This document shows positions 10,248 to 21,972 of a DNA stretch of 64,000 bases, piece by piece (position 1 is the first letter of the stretch; every line of letters starts with the position of its first letter). Source of the stretch: Fistulifera solaris (taxonomy: Eukaryota; Bacillariophyta; Bacillariophyceae; Naviculales; Stauroneidaceae); NCBI GenBank assembly GCA_030295235.1, contig AP026133.1, positions 186,001 through 250,000 of the forward strand. Reading direction: 5' to 3'. The notes under the pieces were generated by a model, which saw nothing but the letters and a program-made list of their open reading frames with translations, did no database searches and was not told where the DNA came from. Made by a program: the position numbers and the translations under genes.

Positions 10248-11880
10248 ATGGGTAAAAACAAGAAAAGAATCAAGACACCGGATACCACCTCCGGTGATGA
10301 CAACGATCTGTCTGATCAGTTTGAGACTCAGAATCTCGATGCCGATGGTCGTTCTCTTGATCCAGATCCTGGCACGAAGAAAGGAAACGAATCTGGTGAC
10401 AAAGAAGAATCGAAGAGGAACATGTTGAAGTGAAAGCCGAAGACACGGGACAAAGTGTCAAGGAAGAGAAACCGAAGGAATTAACTCCTTTCCAACACAT
10501 TATGTTCAATGTGTTCGAATCGCACAAGGATGACCCACTTTACAAGGCTTTGGTACACAACGGGATGGATACTTGCGTTCATTTGAAGTTCGACAACGAC
10601 CCACAGTACTTCACGTCGATTAGCTACGTCCGAAAAGGGAGATACTATTACACCGATTCCTGGAGCTATTATATCTTTTACAAGATTCTATCGATTCATC
10701 AAGTCACTTCCTCCCCGTGAATTTCGTGAATGAAGCAGCTTTCTTTGGCTTGACTCGCCGACATGTGGGAAGAGTTTCGATATAAAACCCACGGTGAATG
10801 GAACACTCCTGCTGAGCCAACTCCCGATGGGTATCGCACTCCTCGTATGGAATCTCCGACCAAGACTGCTCTGGCTCCGACAAAAGCAAATCTTCCAGAA
10901 GACCAAGCGTGAACGAGTCTGCCTTTATGGTTCTCAAGCACCAGAACCAATGGTTGGATTGGTACGATTCCACTCGTCGTCATGCGAACAATCAAGATTG
11001 CAGCACCGTTTTGGACCCAGACTACGTGCGGACACTGATGAGGACGAGGAACTGTTCAAATATCAGAAACGGTACATGTTGGCAGTGTTCAACACCATTC
11101 TTAAGACCGAGAAGAGTCGTCAAATCTTGAATGCCCACAACGATGATCAAGACGCTCAAGCTGTGTTTCGCGAAGTGGTGGAGTATTACACAAACTCGGG
11201 CGAATTCGGAGTTGACCGCGACAGGATCTGCTATCGAAATTGATGCAAGCTCGAATGCTAACGGACGGCAAAGGTATCCGATATGAAACTTACCTCCTCA
11301 AATTTCACGACAAGCTACGCTATTACGACTTCGTTGGTACCTCCGTCTGAACGACTCTCCCGATGCGATGAAGAAATCGCTTGTCATCAACTTGATCAAA
11401 GGAATTCCGTGCTTGATGAACGTTCGCAGTGGGGCCAATATCATGGGTGTTGGAACTGGTTCGAGTCTTACTTTCGACAAGTACATGGAAGGTTTGAATC
11501 TCGCACTTTTCGATCACGATGACTTGTATCGAGGAACTGGGAGTTCCAAGGGAAACAAGTTGATGGTTTACAACCATGTACTTTTCGGAGATGTGGAATG
11601 TGACACTGGTGGATTGTTGTCTCAAGACGACACGTATGAAGCATACATGGCGACTGGTCAAAGTGGATACTTTCCTAAGCTCACTCATGAGCAATGGTCG
11701 AAACTTACCGAGGATCTAAACGTTTGGGATCAGCTTTCCGATGCAGGCAAGTCTACTATCATGCATCGGATGACCACGGGCGTCGAAACCTCCGCCTCCG
11801 AAACGAAGTGAAAAGTACCCAGGCACACTCCGCAAAGTCAATTTCAACGATACAGATCTCAGCTCCGTTTCACTCGGAGA
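10248..11880 (+). mobile_element. Gag-like region of the copia element
   Basis: The first coding block after the 5' LTR begins with a lysine/aspartate-rich stretch ('MGKNKKRIKTPDTTSG') and continues with hydrophilic helical sequence in several frames. Position and composition fit Gag. No sequence motif independently proves it. Confidence 0.6.
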
Positions 11881-12849
11881 CGTGTTGAATGCTTATGTCC
11901 ATGGTCGTGGCGACTCCTCTGAAGAAGACGAGGAAGAAGAATCGCCACCGATCGATGTCAATCAAGCCAACACCGGTACTGGACACGGCAAGAATGAAAA
12001 GTATCCGGCTCATCCGGCCTCTTTTCATCAAACGCTAGAGAAGAAAACGTTACCGAAGACTGGGGAGAACAGTACAGCGAACGTGGTGTCCATTTCAGTC
12101 GTCTCGAAGCGAATGCTGTACACACATATTCTGTCAGCAACCATCTTCTGGGAGACTCCAAGAAATCGTTGATCGATCGTGGAGCCAATGGTGGCGTTAG
12201 GGTGAGGACATGCGACTGATTCGTACAGTTCCTGACAGGTTTGTCGACATCCAAGGCATCGATAACCATCAGTTGCCAAAGGTTCCAATTGCTACTGTCG
12301 GTGGTGTTGTGAAGACACAAGTTGGGGAGCGGATTGCTATTTTCCACCAGTATGCCTACACAGGCCGTGGAGTCAGTATTCATTCTTCGGGACAGTTGGA
12401 ACACTACGGTCACAAGGTCGATGACCGTTCCGTCAAGGTCGGTGGAACTCAGCGCATTCTAACTCATGGGGGTACACCTTGCCACTCGTGATGGTCCGTG
12501 GTCTCTGTCGATTAGAAATCCGACCTTTCAGCGATAAAGAGTGGCGCGAATTGCCCCATATCTTCATGACCAGTGATGCTGAATGGACCCGAGTGTTCTT
12601 GACCACAAGATGGAAGAGAATGAGTGGATTGGCCCGCCTCCCCCGGCACTGGAAGACACGTCGAATCAAAATCTCTTCTGACGAGTTTGGCGAATACCGT
12701 GAATACATCGAGGTTCACATCACTGACAGCGTTGTTGCCACCGCTATTGCGCGAGTTGTTGCCAATGTTGTCATGTCTGTGCCGCCGTTCGACCCAGGAG
12801 AAGACTACGACCGAATGGATCCAGTCCAAGACATTGTAGATAGGTTGAT

Positions 12850-13700
12850 TGTTGCCGATCTCGAGACGAATCCTTCTGTGCCACCAGAAGCCGCATTCCA
12901 ATCGATTGATCCGCCAGCTGATGCTTCGCCGTTGGTTCTTCCGGGAGAAAGAAACTGTCGACACCGACGACCCTCCTTTGATTGCCGACGATTTCCCCAA
13001 GCATGTTGTTACTTCGCAGCCTGATGTAAAATGCAAACCCATTGACATGGAACGCGTCCGCCCGATGCTTGCCTACCTTGGTTTTGATATCATCAAGGAG
13101 ACATTCGCACGAACCACTCAGTTTGCCCGCGAATACAACTCGCCGGTACTCCAGAAGATGTTCAAATCGCCTCATCCAGCGTTGAATGTGGCACGTCGCA
13201 AGGAAGCTATTGCCACGGATACGATCTATTCCAACACAAAGGCTCTAGGCAGCGGTGTCAAGCATGCCCAGTTGTTTGTTGGCGTCGATTCGTACGTCAT
13301 TGACATCTATCCCCTCAAGAACCAGGCGCAGTTTGCATCGGTCCTCTCGGATGTCATTCGCGAACGTGGAGCCCCGACTTCGGTTACTCAGTGACCAGGC
13401 CAAGGCTGAGATTGCTGACCGCGTCAAGGATATTCTTCGCACCCTCTTTATTGGAGACTGGCAAAGCGAAGGCGGATACCAGCATCAGAATTTTGCAGAG
13501 CGCCGAATCCAAGATGTGAAACGAATATGTGACATTGTCATGGACCGTTCTGGTGCGCCCGACGACCTTTGGTTGGAATGCCTTCTCTATGTGGCCGATA
13601 TCCTGAACCATACTTACAATCGGACCTTGAAGGATGTTCCGCTCCGTTTTCTCGGACGGGCGACACACCCGATATCAGTCCTTTCATTCGTTTTCGGTTC
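12850..13700 (+). mobile_element. Integrase region of the copia element
   Basis: Sequence resembling the retroviral-type integrase core ('HAQLFVGVDSYVIDIYPLKN' and, further on, 'FAERRIQDVKRICDIVMDRS'), lying before the reverse transcriptase as in copia elements. Spans more than one frame. Confidence 0.7.
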
Positions 13701-14399
13701 TACGAGAAGGTGTATTATCGCGTCGAGCATCACTCCTTTCCATCCGATTCACGTGAAGCCATGGGTTACTTTGTTGGTGTATCTAAAAATGTCGGTCATG
13801 CGATGACATTCAAGATTCTTACCATGGGGACTCGTCGGATCATCCACCGTTCCGCTGTTCGTTCTGCTTTGACGACTGATGATCCGAATCGTCGACGAAC
13901 TTCCTGGCGAGACATATGCGGATCGCCCCCACTGATACGGTTGATGGGGAGATGGCACCCCCTCCCTGATCGCAATCTTGTGTTGAACTCTCGCTTGGAG
14001 CTTGATGGGGAGCATGGGTCAAGCCGTGCCAGTGTGCCGATCTTGCATCCTGACGAACTGCTTGGACGCTCTTTCTTGCTCGACCAAGAGCAGCCCGAAG
14101 GACTCCGCTTCCGTGCCAAAGTCGTCAAGATTGAAGACGAGCTTGCGGAATCCGAAGCGATGTTCGAACGCGACCGCAACCGTATTCGATATCGTTGCTT
14201 GGTCAATGATGGGGAACGTGAAGAGACCTTGACCTATGGTCAAATCATGGACTATATCAACCGAGATACGGAGAATCCAACGGTATGGAAGTTTCGCAAG
14301 ATCGTGGATCATCAAGGACCTCTTGTCAAGGGCGACCCTGATTTCAAGGACTCGCCGTACAATGTAAAAAGTTGAATGGGAGAATGGGGAGGTCACTTG

Positions 14400-15500
14400 G
14401 GTGCCTTTGGACAAGTTCGCTCGTGAAGCACCGGTTGAATGTGCGATCTATGGCAAGGAGCACGACCTTCTTTACGAGAATGGTTGGCGTCGATTCCGCG
14501 CAATGGCAAAGAAGAAGGACAAGATCTTCGAACGGTTGGTGAAGCAAGCTAAGTTGCGTTCGCACAACACGGCACCTCGTTACAAGTACGGCATCGAGAT
14601 TCCGCGGAACTTCTTGCATGCTATCTTGTTGGACGAACGCAATGGTAACACCAAGTGGATGGATGCTACCCGGCTGGAGTCCGAGTCGATGCATGACTAT
14701 TCGACTTTTCGTGACTGTGGGCACAAGGATAAAGTTCGGCCACCTGAAGGGTACAAGAAGATTCGAGTTCACTTTGTTTATGACGTCAAGCATGACGGGC
14801 GTCACAAAGCTTCGCCTCGTTGCCGACGGGCATCTTACGGATATCCCCTTGGACAGTGTTTATGCAGGTGTCGTCACCTTGAAAGGGATTCGTTTGGTGA
14901 TGTTTCTCGCAGAGTTGAATGGTCTCGAGCTGTACGCGACGGATGTTGGAAATGCATACTTGGAGGCAAAGACCCGCGAAAAAGTCTATATTATCGCCGG
15001 TCTGGAGTTTGGTGCTTTGGAAGGTCACATTTTAGTGATCTACAAAGCGTTGTATGGTTTACGCTTCGAGCAATTATCGTTGGGCCGAACGTCTGGCCGA
15101 TGTGCTTCGTGAGTTGGGATTCTTTCCGTCAAAATCGGAACCGGATGTCTGGATGCGTCGTTGTGAGGACCACTACGAATACGTTGCAGTGTACGTGGAC
15201 GACTTGTTGATTGTTTCGAAGCAACCGATGTTGATTGTCGAGGATTTGAAGTTGAAGTATGGTTTCAAGCTTAAAGGCACTGGACCGGTCTCCTTTCACC
15301 TCGGAATGAACTTTTGTCGTGATGCGGCGTGTTGAGCTACTCGCCTACAAAGTACTTGGAACGATTGTTTGCTAACTACGAGAACTTGTTCGGTCAAAAG
15401 CCTCGCAACTATCAGTCGCCGCTAGAACCGAACGACCACCCGGAGTTGGACACGACGGGGTTCCTGGACGATGAGAAGACAAAGATGTACCAGTCGTTGG
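14400..15500 (+). mobile_element. Reverse transcriptase region of the copia element
   Basis: Contains the RT catalytic motif 'YVDDLLIVSK' (about 15186-15216), preceded by 'GLEFGALEGHILVIYKALYG', the copia-type fingers/palm sequence. Spans more than one frame. Confidence 0.85.
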
Positions 15501-15689
15501 TCGGATCGTTGCAGTGGCTTGTCACCATCGGACGGATCGACATTTTCACAGCGGTCATGACTCTCTCTGCTTTCCGTGCGCAGCCTCGATTTGGACATTT
15601 GGATCGCATCAAGCGTATCTACGGTTACTTGTACAAGTTTCGTCACTCCGCGAATTCGCGTCGATGTCTCGGAACCTGACTACAGTAAG

Positions 15690-16270
15690 TTGCCAGCGAT
15701 TGTCCACGATTGGGACTATTCAGTCTATGGAGACGTGGAAGAGCAGATTCCGCATGACGTGCCTGAAACCTTGGGAAAGCCGGTTTTGACTACAACGTAC
15801 GTGGATGCTAATTTGTATCACGACATGGTGACGGGGAAGTCGGTCACTGGTATACTACACATGGTCAACAATACGCCGTATGAGTGGTATAGCAAGAAGC
15901 AAGCGACGGTTGAAACGGCTACTTATGGAAGTGAGTTCAGCGCCGCACGTACTGCTGTGGAGCAGATTACTGATCTCACGCTTTGACATTGCAATACTTG
16001 GGTGTTCCAGTTCGGAAGACGAGCTACCTGTTTGGCGACAACAAGTCTGTGGTCGATAGCCGTCGCTCCCTGGCTCGAAGCTGCACAAGCGTCACACCAT
16101 GTTGTCGTACCATCGGGTTCGTGAGGCCATTGCAGCAGGCATGATTGAGTTTCATTACATCCCTGGAGAGTTGAATGGAGCTGATCTTCTTAGCAAGCAT
16201 TGGTCCTACAGCCAAGGTATGGAAAACCTTGCTTCGTCCCTTATTGTTCCTAGTCGGTGGCAAGCCTAGT
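15690..16270 (+). mobile_element. RNase H region of the copia element
   Basis: 'SKKQATVETATYGSEFSAAR' corresponds to the conserved copia RNase H motif usually written SKKQxTVALSSTEAEY, and 'IPGELNGADLLSKHW' to its C-terminal end. It lies last before the 3' LTR. Confidence 0.8.
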
Positions 16271-16406
16271 GACGATGAGGAGGACAATGCGATGGAAGCC
16301 TGACAACTAATGTTGTCAATGGATGGGGAGGATGTGCGGAGGGCACTTTATTTACATATTTACATTGGGACCCTTTGTGTGTGTTGCCTTTTGGAAAAAT
16401 GGGGAG

Positions 16407-16809
16407 TGACAGATAGTTGGATCACTCACGACTCCTTTTTTGAGTCGCGGTCATTGGGTTTTTCCGCAAGACAACGCTGTGACACAAACAGTATGTCTAA
16501 CACGGATTGAGGATTTTTGATTCGGGAGTATCACAGTTTCTCGGCGTAGATAAACGAGCTTTCTAATCACAATATTTTGATCTGTCTTTGCCTCGTTATT
16601 CGTTTATTCGTTTACCGCCTTGTGTTTCTCCCCTTTGCGTTGGAGGAGCACTTGTTGACCGATTGTAATACACTATACCCCTCCTGGATAGTGTGCTGAA
16701 GCGTAGGGTCGCGCCTACTTTCCTCTCGTTCGATTGTTGTTGTCTCTCCCGTTTGGTCGAGGGTGACTAACGATTACAACAGAGGTGCAATTCCTTTGAG
16801 TAATTGTTA
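16407..16809 (+). repeat. 3' LTR of the copia element
   Basis: 403 bases, near-identical to 9737-10142 and followed directly by the right target duplicate tacct (16810-16814). Confidence 0.95.
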
Positions 16810-17842
16810 TACCTTCTACCTTCTACTCTTCTACTTGTACTAGAGTCTAACTACTAACTACTGAGTATCCAGTTTCCATTATTGGCTGGATCCGTTCTTA
16901 TTTATGCCTCTCACGAAATGAAAATCAAAATAAAATGGCTTCGTGCTGAGTGCTGAGTGCCAAGTGCTGGTTGCTGGTTGCTGACTGTCTGATTTTTGAA
17001 TCTTCAATCATACATTATCCATTATAGCCATTTCTAATATTATTCTTGTGATACAGCATCGGATACCAACTACCGGTACTGAACTCTACCACATCGTATT
17101 AGTAATTATTATGTATGCAAAGCAAGCTGGCATGAGGATGTGACGCCTGAACTTTGTATTTTCGTTTGTGACTCGTGACACGGACTACGGATTACGGATT
17201 GTCGAGCCACCATCCACAACGTCACAACTAGCCACTACTCTACACACAGCCACTACCCTGTACGTTGTACGTGGTAGTCGAACGTTGTACTTACGGAGTA
17301 TTACTTACTAAGTACTACTTAGTTTGTTAAATGTTAAATCTAAAAGATTTAAACCACTAGCCACGTCAGCCGTACAAAGTAAACAGAGGGCATAAGATTG
17401 TTGACTTGAAGGCTTGTGGTACTGTCACAGTGCGTGCAGTGCGTGCGGCGTGCGGCGCCTGAGTTCCGAGGGCAAGGTACGGTACCGGTACGAGGTACTG
17501 GTAACAAGCTAATCGGCAATTCGCCAACAAGCCACGGAGTAAATTATTTACGGAGTATATAAAAGGTCTGTCACTTGGGCATAACGATTTTTCCGTTCAA
17601 CTATTTCGAATAAATTAGCTACTTTATTCTTTTAGAGTCGTCCTTTGTTTGAAACCGAGGATTTGGTTGGACTTGGACGGCAATCGATACGTCACAAAGT
17701 CTCGATTCGCGACCCATCCATCCGCAGCAATGCATTGCATATTGCATCATTGTTCGTATTCTGCTGTTGTTGGAGTTGTAAACCAACTACATTTGATTAG
17801 TTAAATTCACAGTCGATGCTAATACAATAACGGGTTCATTAA
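16810..17842. other. Gene-poor region right of the retrotransposon
   Basis: About 1 kb rich in short direct repeats: 'gtgctgagtgctgagtgcc' with 'gctggttgctggttgctg' near 16940-16985, overlapping 'gtacttac/tactac' words near 17280-17330, and 'ggtaccggtacgaggtac' near 17481. No supported gene. A TATA-like box at 17556 suggests that the 3' end is a promoter. Confidence 0.5.
17556..17565 (+). promoter_or_regulatory. Candidate TATA box
   Basis: 'tatataaaag' about 290 bases upstream of the small frame at 17843. It is a good match to a eukaryotic TATA box. No transcription start evidence is available. Confidence 0.25.
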
Positions 17843-18253
17843 ATGAGAGAAATAATCGATATGAGCAGTCACCCGACGCCTATCATGCGTCCTGCGAGCT
17901 TCGATATGTTGACCGATCAAGATCTAGACCAAAGCGAATTTCTACCGATCTCAGACGAAGAAATTTCTCGCTTTCTGGAGGATCAAATAAGTTTAAATGC
18001 TGACAAAGAACGCGTTGAGAATAGCAGTCATGGAGATTCTTTGACGAGCCATCGCGTTACGCCTTCGGAGACAACCTTCGATAAAAAGCGAGCCGGCCGT
18101 GACGCAACCAGCTCGTCGGTCAAGCCTCCAGATCATAAAAAAGACACGGTGTTTAGAGTGTCATGTCAAGAACTTGAGCCTTATTTTCGAAGCATTGAGC
18201 GCCAGTTGACGATATTGTTGGAGGTTTCTAGTGCAATCTATGTAAATGATTGA
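17843..18253 (+). CDS. Small hypothetical protein
   Basis: A 136-residue frame, hydrophilic and Ser/Asp-rich, ending in a more hydrophobic helix ('SIERQLTILLEVSSAIYV'). No domain, signal peptide or membrane segment is recognised. Composition is protein-like (varied residues, few rare codons) and a TATA-like box lies upstream, but there is no homology support. A second in-frame ATG lies at 17861. It converges with the kinase gene at 18383. Confidence 0.4.
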   Translation: MREIIDMSSHPTPIMRPASFDMLTDQDLDQSEFLPISDEEISRFLEDQISLNADKERVENSSHGDSLTSHRVTPSETTFDKKRAGRDATSSSVKPPDHKKDTVFRVSCQELEPYFRSIERQLTILLEVSSAIYVND

Positions 18254-18382
18254 CCACCAGGTATGCTAACAAATGCGATTGTGAATAAGAAAATAGCTTT
18301 CTCTAATAAAGCAACATAATTATCTATTTTAACACGCACGTATAATGAAACGTCATCTGTTTTAATATTGCTTCATTACAAA

Positions 18383-20033
18383 CTACAAATCCTCCTCCAG
18401 TACGCGTTCCGCTATGGGCCTCCAAAGTTTCGCCACACTCCTCGGTTGATGAAGAGCATGACAGAGTCCTCGTAACAGAATCGATGCGCGACCAACCATG
18501 AGATAATCTTTGGGAAATGTAATGATTTGATCGGCGGCTTGTAATTCTTCCATAAATAATTGGATGTGCTTCCCACCCGTGAGTCGTTCTTCGTCGTAGG
18601 CGACTACGGCATATTTGTACAGACACTCGGGAATCATATTACCGGACTGATAGCCAGCGGACTGGGTCAACCGGACTATTTCGGAAAAATTGTCGTCATC
18701 GAGAGCAATGACCAATCTACAAAATAGATGCCGCTGTTCCTTCGACAAACGCTTCACTTGTCCAAAATCAATCAACCCCAAGACTGGCGCTTCATTCTTT
18801 CCATAATAGCATAAGAGAATGTTACCTGGATGAGGGTCCCCGTTGAAAAAGCCATCGACCAACACCTGCTGCCCATGGATACGAATCACGTCGTCCACCA
18901 GTTGCGCGTGATTCAACGGCAAAGTGTTTCGGTCTCGGTAATTCATCCAAACTTGTCCCGGTAACCATCCGACGCTCATATTATACAGTCTCGCTCGAAG
19001 GTTATGCCACCGGCGTTTCATATCTTCCATCTGAATCCAGTATGAATATTGACGATTGCTCACAAACGGAATCTTGGATTTTTCTACGTACCGTTCTTGT
19101 TCCTGCACATACTCTTTGACGGACTTTTCCCGCCATTGACGCTTGCTGTTCGACTTCTCGTTTTAATGCTGCTGCCAATTTCTCACCGGGAAGATATTCC
19201 ATCACCAAAACACGCTTGGTACAATGCGCCAGGAGAGGTTTGGGGACGACGCAGGGCATATTCGCTTTCAACATATTCTGTCGGACCGTCTCCATATTCA
19301 TGGCTTCTTGTCGGTAATCGAATTCCGTCTGAAACTGATGTTCCATTTCCTGCAAAGCGGGAACATGTACCGGTTGCGCCACTTGACAAAACAAGGTCAT
19401 GGTCCGTACATCGCCGCGCAGCAAACGTTCGACGTGTGGATAACATACTTTCACCACGACCGGTTCTCCGGTACTTTTCAAGACGGCCTTGTGGACTTGT
19501 CCAATGGAAGCCGATCCGATGGGAACCGGGTCGATTTGCGCAAACAAATCCCGCCATTGCGGCATTTCTTCGTCCAGTATGGATGTAATAACAGAAAACG
19601 GTAAAGCCGGAACTTGATCTTGCAAGGGGTGCATCGTCTCTTGCCAAATGACCGGAAAAGCATCACCAATATTCGCGGCAGCCATTTGACCGCATTTAAT
19701 GTAAAATCCCTGTAATTGCAGTATCTTTTCGAGCGCTTGTTGCGAAGCTTTCTGATCCAAGGCATCCCACGTTTCTTGCGGTGATTGTCGAAACAAATGA
19801 TAACGATACACGACATACCACGGAATAGCGAACGAATAAAATTGAATGCTGCGCACGAGGCCTTCTACCGTACCTCCGACTAAATCGTAATAGTAGTAAC
19901 CTGCTCCGCATAAGACGAAAGCCGCCGTTGTCGTTTTCGAAAAATACGGTTGCGACGGCTCCCGTTTCTCTGTTGAGAACCGTCGCGCGATGATGCGCTT
20001 TGCGACCATGGAATGTCTCGTTCTTCGAATCAT
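18383..20033 (-). CDS. ABC1/UbiB-family atypical kinase, probably mitochondrial, one frame break
   Basis: Reads from ATG 20033 with an Arg/Ser-rich leader ('MVAKRIIARRFSTEK') like a mitochondrial presequence. Family motifs in order: 'FYIKCGQMAAANIGDAFP' (KxGQ, about 113), 'IGSASIGQVHKAVL' (Ala-rich loop), 'VVVKVCYPHV', 'EFDYRQEAMNME' (ExD), 'VLVMEYLPGEKL', then in the next frame 'NGDPHPGNILL' and 'LIDFGQVKRL' (DFG). The frame changes in the overlap 19108-19164, most simply at the TTTT run 19161-19164, where the alternative frame gives 'EKSNSKRQWREKSVKEYVQE'. Length is about 550 residues, normal for the family. The N-terminal region resembles the ADCK1-type branch. It shares only the kinase fold with the family member at 3355. 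Confidence 0.87.
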
Positions 20034-20418
20034 TCTTTATTTATGTAATGTAATAAACAATATAATGAGACAAAAATACTATCAGATAACATTAGGATGA
20101 TGAACCCCGTCATTTTGAACTGTTTTCGCTTTCATTTCTCATCGTCGTCGTTTTTTTCTTGTTTTCGCCATTGCTGAATCGTATCGGTACTGAATGACGT
20201 TACCACGTCCGGTGGGCGCGGTTCGAATTATTTTTCGGTGCACGAAAAAAAGGCGGAGCAAAGCGTTGAAAAAAAGACTTTCGCGGATTTTCCAGAGTAC
20301 CAAGTCATCTGCAAGCACACAAAGCTGTGAGTTGATCGTTTTTCTTGGAGAAGACTGGCGTGCGAAAATCTCCTCTTTTCATGAGGCGGATATTATTGAT
20401 GAGAAGCAAGTCGAAACG
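20034..20418. other. Divergent promoter region between kinase and RING gene
   Basis: About 385 bases between divergent starts. The frame of the RING gene stays open upstream to 20194, but its paralogue begins at the signal peptide, so 20194-20418 is treated as leader. Confidence 0.45.
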
Positions 20419-21383
20419 ATGAGAAGAACAGTAATAGCACTGATTTCCGCCGTGATCTTGAAATTCGCCAGTGTGGAAGCCTATTTGTACGAATGTCGAC
20501 TTCCCGATGCCATCATCGAACTACAACACGACCCTGTGACGGACTCTTACATAATAGAGTCGAACACTGTCAATAACACCAACAATAAACGGCGTCTATC
20601 GATGGAAGAACTCGAAAACAAGAGCGAGACGAATCGAGCTCGCTCTTGCGACTGTTTTTCCAGTTACGACGTGGAACCGTTCTACTGCCCCGCACAGTTT
20701 CAATTTTGCGGGGCGTCTCCTTCCAGTGCGAGCTTTGGCTGTTTCAACGCATCGCCCTATCAAGACATTGCGAGCAATGTCTTGTTTGTCGCGTCCGCTT
20801 GTGTGTGTGCGGTATTTGCTTGGGTACTCCTCAGTGAGCCCGGCAAGCACGTCCGCAATTGTGTGATGAGTCAAGTGGCTCCCCAATGGAACGACCATAT
20901 CGTGTCGAACTTGTTACGTCAATATCCCGAACGAGCGTTGCATATGATGCGTTTGCATTTGCGGTATCAAACGCGGGACTCTCAACAAGAATGGATTTTG
21001 GACGCGAATGCCGTTCGTCAACTAATGCTCGATCTAGACAGTCCCTGGTTGACGAATAACAAACCAGAAGATGGGATACGGCCGGTGGCGTTAAAGTTAA
21101 AAACATGCGTGTACCAATCAGAGAAAAGAAACCAGCGCCAACTCACGTGGGCGACGAAGAAGATAGTTTTGATGACTGTGCGATTTGCTATCAGGATCTG
21201 GTGAATGGTGATAGGGTAGGGGCGCTCGTGTGTGGGCACAAATTTCACTCGGCTTGTCTCAAAGAATGGTGTGCTCGCCGCAATGCATGCCCTTTGTGTA
21301 ATTGCAAGAAAATCGCCGCGCCTCAATATCAGAACAATCCACAAGCTATAGTAGCCGACCTACGTCGCAACCTAAGAATATGA
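20419..21383 (+). CDS. Membrane-anchored RING-H2 protein, copy 1 (one frame break)
   Basis: Start at ATG 20419 gives a signal peptide ('TVIALISAVILKFASVEA'). A luminal domain with paired cysteines follows ('SCDCFSSYDVEPFYC', 'FCGASPSS'), then one membrane span ('VLFVASACVCAVFAWVLL') and a cytosolic helical part. The C-terminal RING-H2 finger is 'CAICYQDLVNGDRV', 'CGHKFHSACLKEWC', 'NACPLC'. The frame changes at the 'agagaaaag' run near 21120-21131. With one base corrected the product is about 321 residues, matching its tandem neighbour (322). The architecture suggests an E3 ubiquitin ligase with a luminal sensor domain, working in the endomembrane system. Substrate unknown. Confidence 0.82.
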
Positions 21384-21972
21384 CCTTGCACTCATCTTGG
21401 CGAGATCATTTGCTTTCAGTCGGCGAGGAAAGTCTCTTATAACATTTGTTGTAAATTGTTGATAGCAAGCATACCAGATAGCTGAATTGTATAGTCCGCT
21501 ATTTATCCATTAAGCTCAACTAGACCTCAATGGAGAATGCTATGTTGTAAGCGAAAGAAAGATAGGTTTCCTGGCTTGAATGAAATGAGATGAAATGAGA
21601 AGGGATGGAATGGAATGGAATGGAGTCTCTCTCTACTAAACATTCCGTCAGCATCTTGTCTAAGGTACCGTATACGGAACATCCGTAATACTACCAGGAA
21701 GGACTCAAGGCAACACGGGATTCACGGGTACCGGTACATGGACATGTGTTTGTACGTGAAGCATCGTCTTTTTGAAAAGGAGAAAGACCACGTCATGCTG
21801 ACGTGGATCATGTTCTCAAGCAAAAGTTTCGCAAGATTGCGCCGTGACGATATTGTTATGGTTCATCATAAAACCATCACTGATCTCTTTTTCACAAAGG
21901 ACTTTCCACAGTTTTTCCTCCGTCTTTTTCAGATTTAGAGATCTATTCCATGTATTGATCTGGTAGCAAGGA
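21384..21972. other. Spacer between the RING paralogues with a short minisatellite
   Basis: Contains 'gaatgaaatgagatgaaatg' and 'ggaatggaatggaatgg' repeats at about 21577-21624 and two 'ggtacc' palindromes (21664-21669, 21727-21732). No gene supported. Confidence 0.5.

Larger units (their letters stand above)
9737..16809 (+). mobile_element. Ty1/copia LTR retrotransposon (diatom copia type), broken
   Basis: A full-length-sized copy: two LTRs of about 405 bp bound a 6.3-kb interior in which gag, integrase, reverse transcriptase and RNase H regions occur in the order Gag-IN-RT-RH, the Pseudoviridae/copia order. It is flanked by the 5-bp duplication tacct (9732-9736 and 16810-16814). A purine-rich tract (about 16393-16406) precedes the 3' LTR. 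The LTRs differ only by about three single-base length differences, so insertion was recent. The coding interior is split over many frames, with roughly ten breaks, so this copy reads as defective. Some breaks may be consensus errors of the kind seen in host genes here. Diatom genomes are known to carry expanded copia lineages. Confidence 0.93.

Noticed and set aside
14779-14786. CRE palindrome inside the retrotransposon
   Set aside because: It lies in the coding interior of the element, not a promoter, and is expected by chance.
20194-20418. N-terminal extension of RING copy 1 from ATG 20194
   Set aside because: The downstream ATG starts a signal peptide and matches the paralogue's start. 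The extension is basic and would bury the signal.
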